Source: Parabacteroides sp. PFB2-10
GTDB lineage: Bacteria; Bacteroidota; Bacteroidia; Bacteroidales; Tannerellaceae
Assembly (NCBI RefSeq): GCF_029893085.1
Contig: NZ_JARXWI010000002.1
Span: 293,835-357,834 of the forward strand
Length of the DNA stretch: 64,000 nt
Reading direction: 5' to 3'
The translations under genes and the position numbers were made by a program. A model generated the notes under the pieces. It was not told the origin of the DNA. It ran no database searches and saw only the letters and a list, made by a program, of their open reading frames with translations. Below, piece after piece: positions 56,294-63,982 of this stretch (positions are counted from its first letter, which is position 1; every line of letters begins with the position of its first letter).

Positions 56294-56833
56294 TTATATA
56301 AACCCTTCAAAAACAAGCTCCAGGCTATCTCTACTATGGATCTTATAAATTCGTCCAATAGGGTCAAAATTACCTTCGCGTAGATCTGAATTTTCTATTT
56401 CAGTATAATCGGCAAGAGGTTCTGTCTCTAATTTGTCAAAATCAACAAGATCACAATTACATTTTTCGTCTAAATTATACATATTCACATATAGTTCATC
56501 CTCATTGTCATCATAATAAATCATATACGAATTGACTATTTCATAGCCTTTTAATTTTTTTCTCTGATAATAAGGCATATCATAAAGAACCAAAAAACAT
56601 TCACCATTTGATCTTCTGAACTCCATTTTTATCATGTTTGTTTCTGTAGATATTTCAGATTTTCTATCATCGTAAAGCTGTATCAGATCTTCGATCTGGG
56701 CAAGTAGTTCTAATGATAAAGCACCATTACCTAAAGCTTCTGTTTCATTATTCTCTTTTGCTATTAATTGTTCTCGTTTTGACAAACATGAAGCAAAGAA
56801 AATAAAAACAAAAGAAAATACTATCCATCTCAT
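56294..56833 (-). CDS. Lipoprotein, candidate immunity protein, paralogue 1
   Basis: The 179-residue protein has a lipoprotein signal (VFIFFASC, Cys16). The body includes FRRSNGECFLVLYDMPYYQRK and CNCDLVDFDKL and ends in YKIHSRDSLELVFEGFI, nearly the same as paralogue 2. It begins 2 nt after the JAB-type toxin frame, the usual position of an immunity gene. I infer it neutralises that toxin in the periplasm or at the outer membrane. Confidence 0.75.
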   Translation of the reverse strand: MRWIVFSFVFIFFASCLSKREQLIAKENNETEALGNGALSLELLAQIEDLIQLYDDRKSEISTETNMIKMEFRRSNGECFLVLYDMPYYQRKKLKGYEIVNSYMIYYDDNEDELYVNMYNLDEKCNCDLVDFDKLETEPLADYTEIENSDLREGNFDPIGRIYKIHSRDSLELVFEGFI

Positions 56834-56835
56834 AA

Positions 56836-57336
56836 CTAAAATCCTAAGTTTCTGTAAAGCCCTTTTGGACTGTTGATTTTTCGAATAAACACATTACTCT
56901 GCCACGGTGTATAATGGTATAAAGTAGAGCTTAGTTTATGAAATACATAATGTTTTGGAAATACTGTATTTCTGCCATTTGTTTTAAACCATTGATCCGG
57001 ATGTGTCATTCCTGCGTTTCTATAACTTTGGTATCTACTTGTAACATTCTGTATGTCGACACCAGAAGCCCCTTTTGTCCCTTCCCACCCCTTGTTATCC
57101 CCGGGATGAGAATGCATATTAAAAACCATATCAAACTTATTAAAGCGATCCAAATTTAGCGAAGGGAAAGATGCACTTTCTTTACCTGAAGTCCCAACAA
57201 AATACTCATTTACTCCTGATCCGGTTCTATATCCATCTATCCGAAACTCCACATCGGAATGCATTGCTCCATAATAGAATATTTTAAACATTTCATCCCT
57301 ATTATTACTTACCGCATACCTTCCATTATAATCCAT
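56836..57336 (-). CDS. JAB/JAMM-type metallopeptidase toxin tip, separated from its RHS protein by a frameshift
   Basis: The 166-residue frame contains HSHPGD followed by SGVD, the H-x-H-P...S-x-x-D metal site of JAB/MPN peptidases, and resembles the JAB-like toxin domain found at RHS C-termini. ATG at 57336 is a weak start: the same frame reads upstream as LSDLTQDR without a stop and joins the end of the mini-RHS frame (VYDTSI) if one T is added to the ATTTA at about 57355. It is probably the C-terminal toxin of that protein rather than a free-standing gene. The immunity gene follows 2 nt downstream. Confidence 0.75.
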   Translation of the reverse strand: MDYNGRYAVSNNRDEMFKIFYYGAMHSDVEFRIDGYRTGSGVNEYFVGTSGKESASFPSLNLDRFNKFDMVFNMHSHPGDNKGWEGTKGASGVDIQNVTSRYQSYRNAGMTHPDQWFKTNGRNTVFPKHYVFHKLSSTLYHYTPWQSNVFIRKINSPKGLYRNLGF

Positions 57337-57347
57337 CCTGTCCTGAG

Positions 57348-58841
57348 TTAAGTCAGATAAATAGACGTGTCATACACAATAAGCGGATCTATTTCAGGCT
57401 TATTCGCAACAAACAACCTATCATAATCATCCTTCGTTCGTTCCAAAAGTTCGATCATTCCATTCTGTAACAACCTGTAGTCATCAATAAACATCCCCGT
57501 CGGATCCACAAACCGCATCGGATTATTCAAACAATACGCATACGGGCTTACCGAATAATACTTCTCCGCCAGCGGATCCATGGTCATAAACCTACCTAAG
57601 GCCGGGTCGTAGAAGCGGGCATCGTAATCGTACAGGTTCAAACCATGTTTATTATCATACTCCTTACCGGTGTATTTGTAAGGCTGGAGCTCAAGAGATT
57701 GACCTTCGCCATAACTCATGCCGAAAGGATACGTATTTGTCCACTGTACCTTTGAGGCCGAACCGTTCATCACCACTCGATTACTACCTAAATGATCCTT
57801 GGCATAAAAATAGTAATTATTATTCTCTATATAACCATTCTCCGTAAGAATTCGTTTCAAACTATTGTTTACATACACTGCATGCCCTACATAATTCGTT
57901 GTCTCGGTTTGAGTCAAGGATGAGGTGTTGATAGCCGAACCGATCACCGGCGAAGTGGAATAGTTCGGATTCCATTTCTTGATTACCTTCCGTTTCACTC
58001 CATCCGAACTGTAATAGTACTCATTCCGTGCCTCAGCCACCGGGCTCTTGATATCGATCTGATCCGGAAGGTTCAGGATGTTGTAGGTAACGGAGGTAAT
58101 GCCCCGGTTCTTATCCTGCGTCATTGCTCCGTTCTGGTTATAGGTATATTCGGTCGCCTGGCTTACATAGTCCTTAAAGTCCTGTGACAGGCTATAGGTA
58201 ATTGTGCCGGCAGCATCATTAGCACTTTGGATACGGTTGCCGTCACGTACAGTTGTGATATTGTCAACCAATGGCCAACTGCTTGCCGCTGAATTTCCGT
58301 AGCGCTTAATGGTCATCACATTGCCATTTTTATCATACGTATAGTTTGTAGCATAGTCGCCCGTGCCACTGTTCTTGGTAGCAGATAACAGACGGTTCAG
58401 TCCATCGTAGCCATAGGTATATTTACGGGTTACACCATTTACTGCCGTCTGCCCCGTCAGAATATTGCTACCATAACTATATGTCAAAGTCTCTGAAAAA
58501 TTGGTCTCACCAATTGTCAATAAACGAGAGCGGACATCATACGTATAAGCCGCCTGCATACTGGAGGAGTTGCCTTTCTTATCAGTCAACAACTGCCCCA
58601 GCTCATTATAGGTTTTTGCCGACAAGACCTTTCCTGTCGATGCCCCGTTCCATTTATGCGTCGTGGTCGTTAGGCGGCGGGCATGGTCGTAGGCATAGAG
58701 GTATTCCTCGGTGTATTCCGTATTTGTCGGCGAGCGGTGCGAGAGGAAGCGTTTTTCCACCAAGCCATCGAAGGCATAAGAAACAAATCTGATTCCAAAC
58801 AAGAAAAATAGGGTGATTATTATGAATAATTCCTTTTTCAC
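57348..58841 (-). CDS. Mini-RHS protein with its own signal peptide (tip frameshifted)
   Basis: The 497-residue frame starts at GTG 58841 (MKKELFIIITLFFLFG), a signal peptide joined directly to RHS core at YAFDGLVEKRF. YD-type repeats (TYDVRSRLL, YTYDKNGNVMTIKRYG) run to about residue 440, where the conserved LNNPMRFVDPTG marks the end of the core. A tip start follows (DDYRLLQNGMIELLERTKDDYDRLF) and the frame ends at 57348, one base out of phase with the JAB toxin frame. The core is nearly identical to 61640-62922 of the larger RHS gene. A core this short may not form a full shell, so function is doubtful. Confidence 0.82.
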   Translation of the reverse strand: MKKELFIIITLFFLFGIRFVSYAFDGLVEKRFLSHRSPTNTEYTEEYLYAYDHARRLTTTTHKWNGASTGKVLSAKTYNELGQLLTDKKGNSSSMQAAYTYDVRSRLLTIGETNFSETLTYSYGSNILTGQTAVNGVTRKYTYGYDGLNRLLSATKNSGTGDYATNYTYDKNGNVMTIKRYGNSAASSWPLVDNITTVRDGNRIQSANDAAGTITYSLSQDFKDYVSQATEYTYNQNGAMTQDKNRGITSVTYNILNLPDQIDIKSPVAEARNEYYYSSDGVKRKVIKKWNPNYSTSPVIGSAINTSSLTQTETTNYVGHAVYVNNSLKRILTENGYIENNNYYFYAKDHLGSNRVVMNGSASKVQWTNTYPFGMSYGEGQSLELQPYKYTGKEYDNKHGLNLYDYDARFYDPALGRFMTMDPLAEKYYSVSPYAYCLNNPMRFVDPTGMFIDDYRLLQNGMIELLERTKDDYDRLFVANKPEIDPLIVYDTSIYLT

Positions 58842-58895
58842 GTAGTTTTCTTTTTGCAGAAGATAAAAAAATCAACTTTACTCGAATAGTTATGT

Positions 58896-59348
58896 TTATC
58901 TATCAATCTTCTCTTTGGTCATAAAATGACAACTATACCTTGAGGATATTGCTTGAATAAAAGTCACCTCTGCTTCATTTAAATCAAATCCAACACCAGC
59001 ATCTTCAGTCTCAATATCTATAGAAAATACACATTCGAAATGATACTGATTTTTTAGCTTTTCAATTATATCCATCTTATCCTCAAAAAGCTTCTGAAAA
59101 TACTGTATATGACGGGAAATATCTAATTCTTCACTAATCACAGGCGTAGATTGTATTGCCCACAATCCATGAGGTTGACGGCCAATTCTTGGAGAGTACT
59201 TTGAAGTAAACCTATCACCTTTATTAAAAAATCTACAAGGTTTTATACCTGTTTCCTTTGTCACAATATGGCAATCTTCATCATGAGTAATAACAGTAAA
59301 TTCGCAAAATACTTTATCTAAAAAATAATCACATTTCATCTGATACAT
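58896..59348 (-). CDS. DUF4279-type immunity protein
   Basis: The 150-residue soluble protein fits DUF4279: FCEFTVITHDED, a GIKP..KGD segment, HGLWAIQST, a helical middle and EAEVTFIQAISSRYSC near the end. DUF4279 proteins are common immunity proteins of polymorphic toxins. It starts 3 nt after a stop codon that closes a remnant (59352-59426) of a possible toxin tail and so appears to be an orphan immunity gene kept after its toxin decayed. Confidence 0.72.
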   Translation of the reverse strand: MYQMKCDYFLDKVFCEFTVITHDEDCHIVTKETGIKPCRFFNKGDRFTSKYSPRIGRQPHGLWAIQSTPVISEELDISRHIQYFQKLFEDKMDIIEKLKNQYHFECVFSIDIETEDAGVGFDLNEAEVTFIQAISSRYSCHFMTKEKIDR

Positions 59349-59351
59349 AGT

Positions 59352-59426
59352 TTAGTAGATATAGTCAAATAAATTTCCAATCCATTCTCCTGTGTGACTA
59401 TTAATATAATCACCATTCGCATAATT
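59352..59426 (-). pseudogene. Remnant of a toxin C-terminal tail
   Basis: The minus strand carries 24 open codons ending at TAA 59352-59354, translating as NYANGDYINSHT then GEWIGNLFDYIY. It is preceded in frame by a stop. Its position directly before an immunity gene matches how tips end in this locus. It is short, so it could be chance. Confidence 0.4.
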
Positions 59427-59458
59427 TTAGTCGGTCAGCAGTATTATTTTAATAATAA

Positions 59459-59809
59459 TTATCCTGAAGGCCAGCATGAGATACAAAGTCTAACACCACT
59501 AGTCCCAAGCAGTTTTAGATCATTAGCGGAGAACTCTATATTACACTGGCCTTCGTATTGATATAAAAACCATATGTTGATATCCGATTTTGCCACTCCA
59601 ATCAATTCTAATAGAGCAAATTTTCCTTCAAGAATACTCAGAAAGTAATCTACAAAATCAAAGTATTCATCGCTCTCAGTCTCTTCCACTTCAAGACACC
59701 AAATATTACCTATCCGCTTAGTCGGTTCTATGCGGAGTAGTTTCGATACCTCATCTAACTGCTCCTCTGCAGAACATGAAATTTGTAAATTATATATATA
59801 TTTTTTCAT
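59459..59809 (-). CDS. DUF4279-like immunity protein of the orphan tip
   Basis: The 116-residue soluble protein (MKKYIYNLQISCSAEEQ) has an alpha/beta pattern with SDINIWFLYQYEGQC, FSANDLKLLGTSGVRLCISCW at its end, resembling the C-terminal half of DUF4279. It starts 3 nt after the orphan tip frame, so tip and immunity form a pair. It should be cytosolic, which suggests that the matching toxin acts in the cytosol. Confidence 0.68.
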   Translation of the reverse strand: MKKYIYNLQISCSAEEQLDEVSKLLRIEPTKRIGNIWCLEVEETESDEYFDFVDYFLSILEGKFALLELIGVAKSDINIWFLYQYEGQCNIEFSANDLKLLGTSGVRLCISCWPSG

Positions 59810-59812
59810 TAT

Positions 59813-60196
59813 TTAAAATCCTCCAAAAAAGTCTATTGCATCCAAGCCTGTGTTAAAACTTTTCCCTTTGAACGAGCCAGTACCAGTTAATTTGATTTTG
59901 CCATTAACAATTTTAACATCTGGGTTTTTCCCAACCATCCTAGAGAAATCACCTGCTTTATTAAGAATATTCGGTTTTATTTGCCTATGAAAAGTTTCTG
60001 CGGGTACATCATTATAGTTGCAAAAACTATAGTTATCGTAATACCAGGCCGAGTGTACCGTAATGTTGTTCAATGTATAGTTGAGGGTATACCCTTTATA
60101 TGAACTCCTTTGCCAAAAAGAGCTCTTATATCCAAGATCAATCAAACTTTCCAAACGTCTATTGTTTTTTTTGCTTGCATAACTACTCTTATCCAA
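59813..60196 (-). pseudogene. Orphan RHS tip: short core fragment joined to a toxin tail
   Basis: The 127-codon frame begins at a poor TTG, just after an in-frame stop, and overlaps the previous immunity gene in another frame, so it has no credible start of its own. Its middle (YKGYT, then TVHSAWYYDNYSFCNYNDVPA split over about 35 residues) matches the early part of the big RHS protein. After DVPA it switches to a different tail (ETFHRQIKPNILNKAG, then SFKGKSFNTGLDAIDFF), probably a toxin tip I cannot classify. It looks like a silent cassette that homologous recombination could attach to an active RHS gene. Confidence 0.65.
60001..60100. repeat. 100-bp RHS homology segment in the orphan tip
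   Basis: Matches 63145-63244 in the large RHS gene over 100 bp with a moderate number of mismatches concentrated in the second half. It encodes the KGYT to DVPA part. It could act as a recombination anchor. Confidence 0.75.
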
Positions 60197-60498
60197 TTAG
60201 GATCGTCTAATACTTTTTCATCACCCCATTCTTTTTGATGAATATTATCCTCATATGAATTTAAAATTTTTCTGAAACGAGCCATCTCTTTCAAAGTTTT
60301 TTTATCCATATTTTTATTCCTCCATTCTGCGATAAAATCATCAAAACAATTATCATCTAACATATTTATATCTTCATAGTATGATGATACCTTATTAGGA
60401 TTTAATCCAAGCCAATTTTTTCTCTGATCATCTATATTCGAGAAATCTCGAATCAAATTGTATATATTATCAATCCAATAACTTTCCATACATATCAT
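60142..60498 (-). CDS. Orphan immunity-like protein
   Basis: This is a 118-residue helical soluble protein (MESYWIDNIYNLIRDF, WLGLNPNKVSSYY, KEMARFRKILNSYED). The first ATG (60498) overlaps by ATGA the stop of a decayed frame at 60495-60638. A later ATG at 60489 is also possible. The family is not recognised. Small size, low GC and the position behind a toxin remnant make it a probable immunity protein. Confidence 0.6.
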   Translation of the reverse strand: MICMESYWIDNIYNLIRDFSNIDDQRKNWLGLNPNKVSSYYEDINMLDDNCFDDFIAEWRNKNMDKKTLKEMARFRKILNSYEDNIHQKEWGDEKVLDDPNWIRVVMQAKKTIDVWKV

Positions 60499-60638
60499 CT
60501 ATCATATTTGTATTCTTCTTTAGGAATACTTCTTTTTATGTAGTTTTGTTCTTTTGCAAAAAGGAACTTAGAGAAGTTCTTTACAAACTTGCTAAATTCA
60601 AGGTATTCTTACGCATCTTCTTTATATTTTAATTCCAT
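60495..60638 (-). pseudogene. Decayed toxin tail with an in-frame stop
   Basis: The minus strand reads MELKYKEDA, a TAA, then EYLEFSKFVKNF and on to IPKEEYKYDR before TGA. The single TAA interrupts an otherwise continuous frame of 48 codons. The final TGA overlaps the ATG of the orphan immunity gene. This is best explained as the last part of a toxin tip that has lost its 5' portion and gained a nonsense codon. Confidence 0.5.
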
Positions 60639-60674
60639 TATGCAAAAGCAAAGCGAAACTTGCTATGCGTCTAC

Positions 60675-61061
60675 CTACTTCGGTACATTTTCTTCAATAA
60701 TTTCAAAATAGAAATCAGCACAATTAAACCGTATATACCCAACTGGAGAAAAATCGAACTTGAATTCGATCATATACATGGTTCCTTTTTTTAAATAAGA
60801 GAATTCTGTTATTTCTAATGCCCCGCTATTCCAAGTTCCTGAATGCTTGAAGTTAAAATCAATATTTCCTGCGTAGTCAAATACCAACTTCGTTTGCATT
60901 TCTAAAAATACAATCTCGTCTTTTAGATCTTCTTGACCGCACCAGTCTATTTTAATTTCAATTATTGGATGTTCTTTATATATCCATTCTATGGATAAAA
61001 GCAAACTTTCATCTAAAATTATGTTATCGACCTCTTCGTTTCTATAAATATGTTTTCTCAT
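60675..61061 (-). CDS. Candidate immunity protein of the large RHS toxin
   Basis: The 128-residue soluble protein is beta-rich (IEIKIDWCGQEDL, KLVFDYAGNIDFNFKHSG, YMIEFKFDFSPVGYIRF). I do not recognise a family. It begins 2 nt after the stop of the large RHS gene, the expected place for the cognate immunity gene. Confidence 0.68.
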   Translation of the reverse strand: MRKHIYRNEEVDNIILDESLLLSIEWIYKEHPIIEIKIDWCGQEDLKDEIVFLEMQTKLVFDYAGNIDFNFKHSGTWNSGALEITEFSYLKKGTMYMIEFKFDFSPVGYIRFNCADFYFEIIEENVPK

Positions 61062-61063
61062 TA

Positions 61064-63508
61064 TTATTTTGTTTTTATGGCTTGTCCATTTCTTATTCTC
61101 TCTACTTCCTCGTAGGTAGGAATATGTGTTTTTTTAAGATCTGGACCTTCTTGAACAGTCCCATCAGGTCGTGTATTTGTATATTTCTCATGCGTATGAC
61201 TCGTCCCATGACTTGTTTGTGTTTTCTTATCGAAGTGAGGACGAGTTTGCAATACATCCGTCCGACTACCATCCGGATGTATATAAGACCCTTTTGGAGT
61301 AGTCTGCAAATCTATCACTTTGCCGTCAATATCGCCCACAAATCGGGCACCTTTCGTGCCTTCTGTTGTTCTGTTAAGCGCTTTCGTGGCATTTGCCGTT
61401 TTATCAACCGTTTTAGCTGCTTTAGTAGCATCAACAACTTTATCTGCGGCTCGAACACCTTTTATTGCAGCTCCTGCACCTCCCGGCACTACTGGCAAAG
61501 CCACTGCAGCCACATCGACTACAACCCCGATCGCGTCTACAACTGCTGCACCAACATTACCTTGTTTGACATTTTCGACAAAATTTTTAGCACCGGTCAC
61601 AAGACTAAAAATATCCCACGCTGACTCTATCCATTTCCCTGTCGGATCCACAAACCGCATCGGATTATTCAAACAATACGCATACGGGCTCGTACTGTAA
61701 TACTTCTCCGCCAGCGGATCCGGGGTTAGGAAAATACCTAAGGCCGGGTCGTAGAAGCGGGCACCGAAGTCGTATAGGTTTAAGCCGTGCTTATCATCAA
61801 ACTCTTTGCCGCCATACTTTATCTGTTGTCGACCCTGGTCTCCTCTATCGCCATAGAGCATTCCGTAAGGATAATAATTTAACCATTGGTACATCGAATC
61901 CGTCGGTGTCGCGACCAACCGTGTATTAGCCAGGTAATCTTTCAGGTAACAATGATACACATTATTTTCGATATAACCAGCGCCTACATAGACCCTTTTC
62001 AAGACATTATTCACATATTCCACATTCCCCACATAATCCGTCGTCTCGGTTTGAGTCAAGGATGAGGTGTTGATAGCCGAACCAATCACCGGCGAAGTGG
62101 AATAGTTCGGGTTCCATTTCCTGATCACACGGCGTTTCACTCCGTCTGAACTGTAATAGTATTCATTCCTTGCTTCCGCTACCGGACTCTTGATATCGAT
62201 CTGTTCCGGAAGGTTCAGGATATTGTATGTCACCAAGGTGATACCCCGGTTCTGATCCTGGGTCATTGCTCCGTTTTGGTTGTAGGTATACTCCGTTGTC
62301 TTATTCACATAATCCTTGAAATCCTGGGACTGGCTATCGGGGAAGTTGGCCACCCCATCGGTCGCTTTCACAATACGGTTTCCATCACGTACCGTCGTGA
62401 TCTGGTCGATCAACCCGTAGGTCTGATATGCCTTACGGCCATAACGCTGGATGGTCGCCATATTGCCGTTTTTGTCATAGGTATACGAGGTAGCAAAGTT
62501 ACTGCTTGAACTTAAGCTGAAAGCAGCATTCGTCAGGCGACCCAGACCGTCGTAGGTAAAGTCGTATTTCTTATTACCATAATAGAGATAGGTCTGATAG
62601 GAGGCAATATTACTACCGTAGGTATAGCCAAAGTGCTGATTGAAAAAGCCCCGGGTGATATATTCCGCTCGTGAGCGCACATCATAGGAATGAGTGGACT
62701 GCATACGGGTTATCCCCATCGGTACATTACTATTTATACGTCCAAGCGCATCGTAGGTGTTTGCCTCCAATACCACCCCTGTCGACGCACCGTTCCATTT
62801 ATGCGTCGTGGTCGTTGGGCGGCGGGCATGGTCGTAGGCGTAGAGGTATTCCTCGGTGTACTCCGTATTTGTCGGCGAGCGGTGCGAGAGGAAGCGTTTT
62901 TCCACCAAGCCATCGAAGGCTAAGGAGAGAAACTCCTTATTGATCTTCCCGTTATGGTCTTTATGTTTTGTTTGCACCATACGCCCGCGGTTATCATAAT
63001 AGTAAACCGTAGAGAGGGTCGTTGTCGTTCCTTTGAGCATCATATGCAGTTCGCCGGTCAGAAGGCCTTGTGTCTTTGTCGCGTCTACAATGGAATAACC
63101 CGAGCGTGTCTCTTCCTTAAAATCGGTGGTACTACTGCTTCGCGCGGGAACATCATTATAGTTGCAAAAACTATAGTTATCATAGTACCAGGCCGAGTGT
63201 ACCGTGGCGGTGGTCAACGGATAGCTGAAGGTATACCCTTTATAAGTGTTTGTCCCTCCTGTATGGGAAGCTTTCACCACGGTACCTTGCAGCGGATCTG
63301 TATCGTAAAAGAGGGAGTTCTTACAGATTCCTTCCAATACCACCCGTCCAAAAAGATCGGGAATCGTAAAACGCCATTCGCTGCGCGCACGCTGTTCACC
63401 ATCCTGGCTGAAGATCAGCCGATCCGCCTTGTCGTAGATATAATAGATCCAGTCCGCACCCGGCAGCTTCTTGGCAATGCAATGGCCCCGTTCGTTATAC
63501 TTATACAT
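61064..63508 (-). CDS. RHS-repeat protein with C-terminal toxin tip, 5' truncated
   Basis: The frame is open from a stop at 63545; the first Met (63508) gives 814 residues. It starts in the middle of RHS core (YKYNERGHCIAKKLPGADW), without signal peptide or the N-terminal part that full Bacteroidetes RHS proteins have, so the 5' end is missing. YD repeats run to LNNPMRFVDPTG near residue 620. A hydrophobic, Ala/Val-rich linker follows (about 640-690), then a toxin domain (about 710-814) with IHPDGSRTDVLQ, RPHF and SHTHEKY, a His-rich set that suggests a nuclease-like enzyme. The immunity gene follows 2 nt later. The toxin family is not assigned. Confidence 0.83.
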   Translation of the reverse strand: MYKYNERGHCIAKKLPGADWIYYIYDKADRLIFSQDGEQRARSEWRFTIPDLFGRVVLEGICKNSLFYDTDPLQGTVVKASHTGGTNTYKGYTFSYPLTTATVHSAWYYDNYSFCNYNDVPARSSSTTDFKEETRSGYSIVDATKTQGLLTGELHMMLKGTTTTLSTVYYYDNRGRMVQTKHKDHNGKINKEFLSLAFDGLVEKRFLSHRSPTNTEYTEEYLYAYDHARRPTTTTHKWNGASTGVVLEANTYDALGRINSNVPMGITRMQSTHSYDVRSRAEYITRGFFNQHFGYTYGSNIASYQTYLYYGNKKYDFTYDGLGRLTNAAFSLSSSSNFATSYTYDKNGNMATIQRYGRKAYQTYGLIDQITTVRDGNRIVKATDGVANFPDSQSQDFKDYVNKTTEYTYNQNGAMTQDQNRGITLVTYNILNLPEQIDIKSPVAEARNEYYYSSDGVKRRVIRKWNPNYSTSPVIGSAINTSSLTQTETTDYVGNVEYVNNVLKRVYVGAGYIENNVYHCYLKDYLANTRLVATPTDSMYQWLNYYPYGMLYGDRGDQGRQQIKYGGKEFDDKHGLNLYDFGARFYDPALGIFLTPDPLAEKYYSTSPYAYCLNNPMRFVDPTGKWIESAWDIFSLVTGAKNFVENVKQGNVGAAVVDAIGVVVDVAAVALPVVPGGAGAAIKGVRAADKVVDATKAAKTVDKTANATKALNRTTEGTKGARFVGDIDGKVIDLQTTPKGSYIHPDGSRTDVLQTRPHFDKKTQTSHGTSHTHEKYTNTRPDGTVQEGPDLKKTHIPTYEEVERIRNGQAIKTK
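63145..63244. repeat. 100-bp RHS homology segment in the large RHS gene
   Basis: Partner of 60001-60100; see the orphan tip. Confidence 0.75.
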
Positions 63509-63576
63509 ATAGGATGTATGGAGATTGGATTTATTCTTTCGTTCTTACAGAACTCATTATTACACATTCATAAATC

Positions 63577-63671
63577 CCCAGGGTGGCACAGACCTTCGGC
63601 CTGCTTACCCTGGGCTAAATCTTCGTCCCTCCGGAACTCGGTCTTGCAGACCCACAGTAGCCTTCAGCCAC
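63577..63671. repeat. GC-rich palindromic repeat element
   Basis: CCCAGGGT (63577-63584) faces ACCCTGGG (63607-63614) around a CCTTCGGCC-containing loop. A second small hairpin, GGTCT / AGACC, lies at about 63641-63652, and a CCTTCAGCC copy follows. The look is that of a REP-like dispersed element rather than a gene. Confidence 0.55.
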
Positions 63672-63938
63672 ATAAATGAAAATCTTCCAATCCTCACATA
63701 CCTTTAAAGTAGATTACGAGATCTCTTTTTATACATTATATATTATAGAGCTTCTGCCCCTTCTTTCTTTCCGCGAAAAGAACAAATAAAAGGTCAGATA
63801 GCCATTCATCGAATGAAATGAATTTCAGGATGTCAGGCAATCAGATTTGGAAAGAAAGGAAATTAGGGGTTAGTGGGGGATTCAAATATTGTAATCTGTG
63901 AAGATCCAAGGAGTACCGAAATAAGTATCCAAAAGCTC

Positions 63939-63982
63939 CCCTTCTTAGAAAAGAAGGGGGTGGACCGCTGCTCGCAGCGGTG
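63939..63982. repeat. Two adjacent hairpins at the right edge
   Basis: CCCCTTCTT (63939-63947) pairs with AAGAAGGGG (63952-63960), and ACCGCTG (63965-63971) pairs with CAGCGGT (63976-63982) around CTCG. Such paired hairpins are typical of dispersed intergenic repeats; the unit probably continues past the window. Confidence 0.6.

Noticed and set aside
62954..63679. 241-codon plus-strand frame opposite the large RHS gene
   Set aside because: The RHS translation is clearly conserved on the minus strand; this frame runs on into the palindromic repeat.
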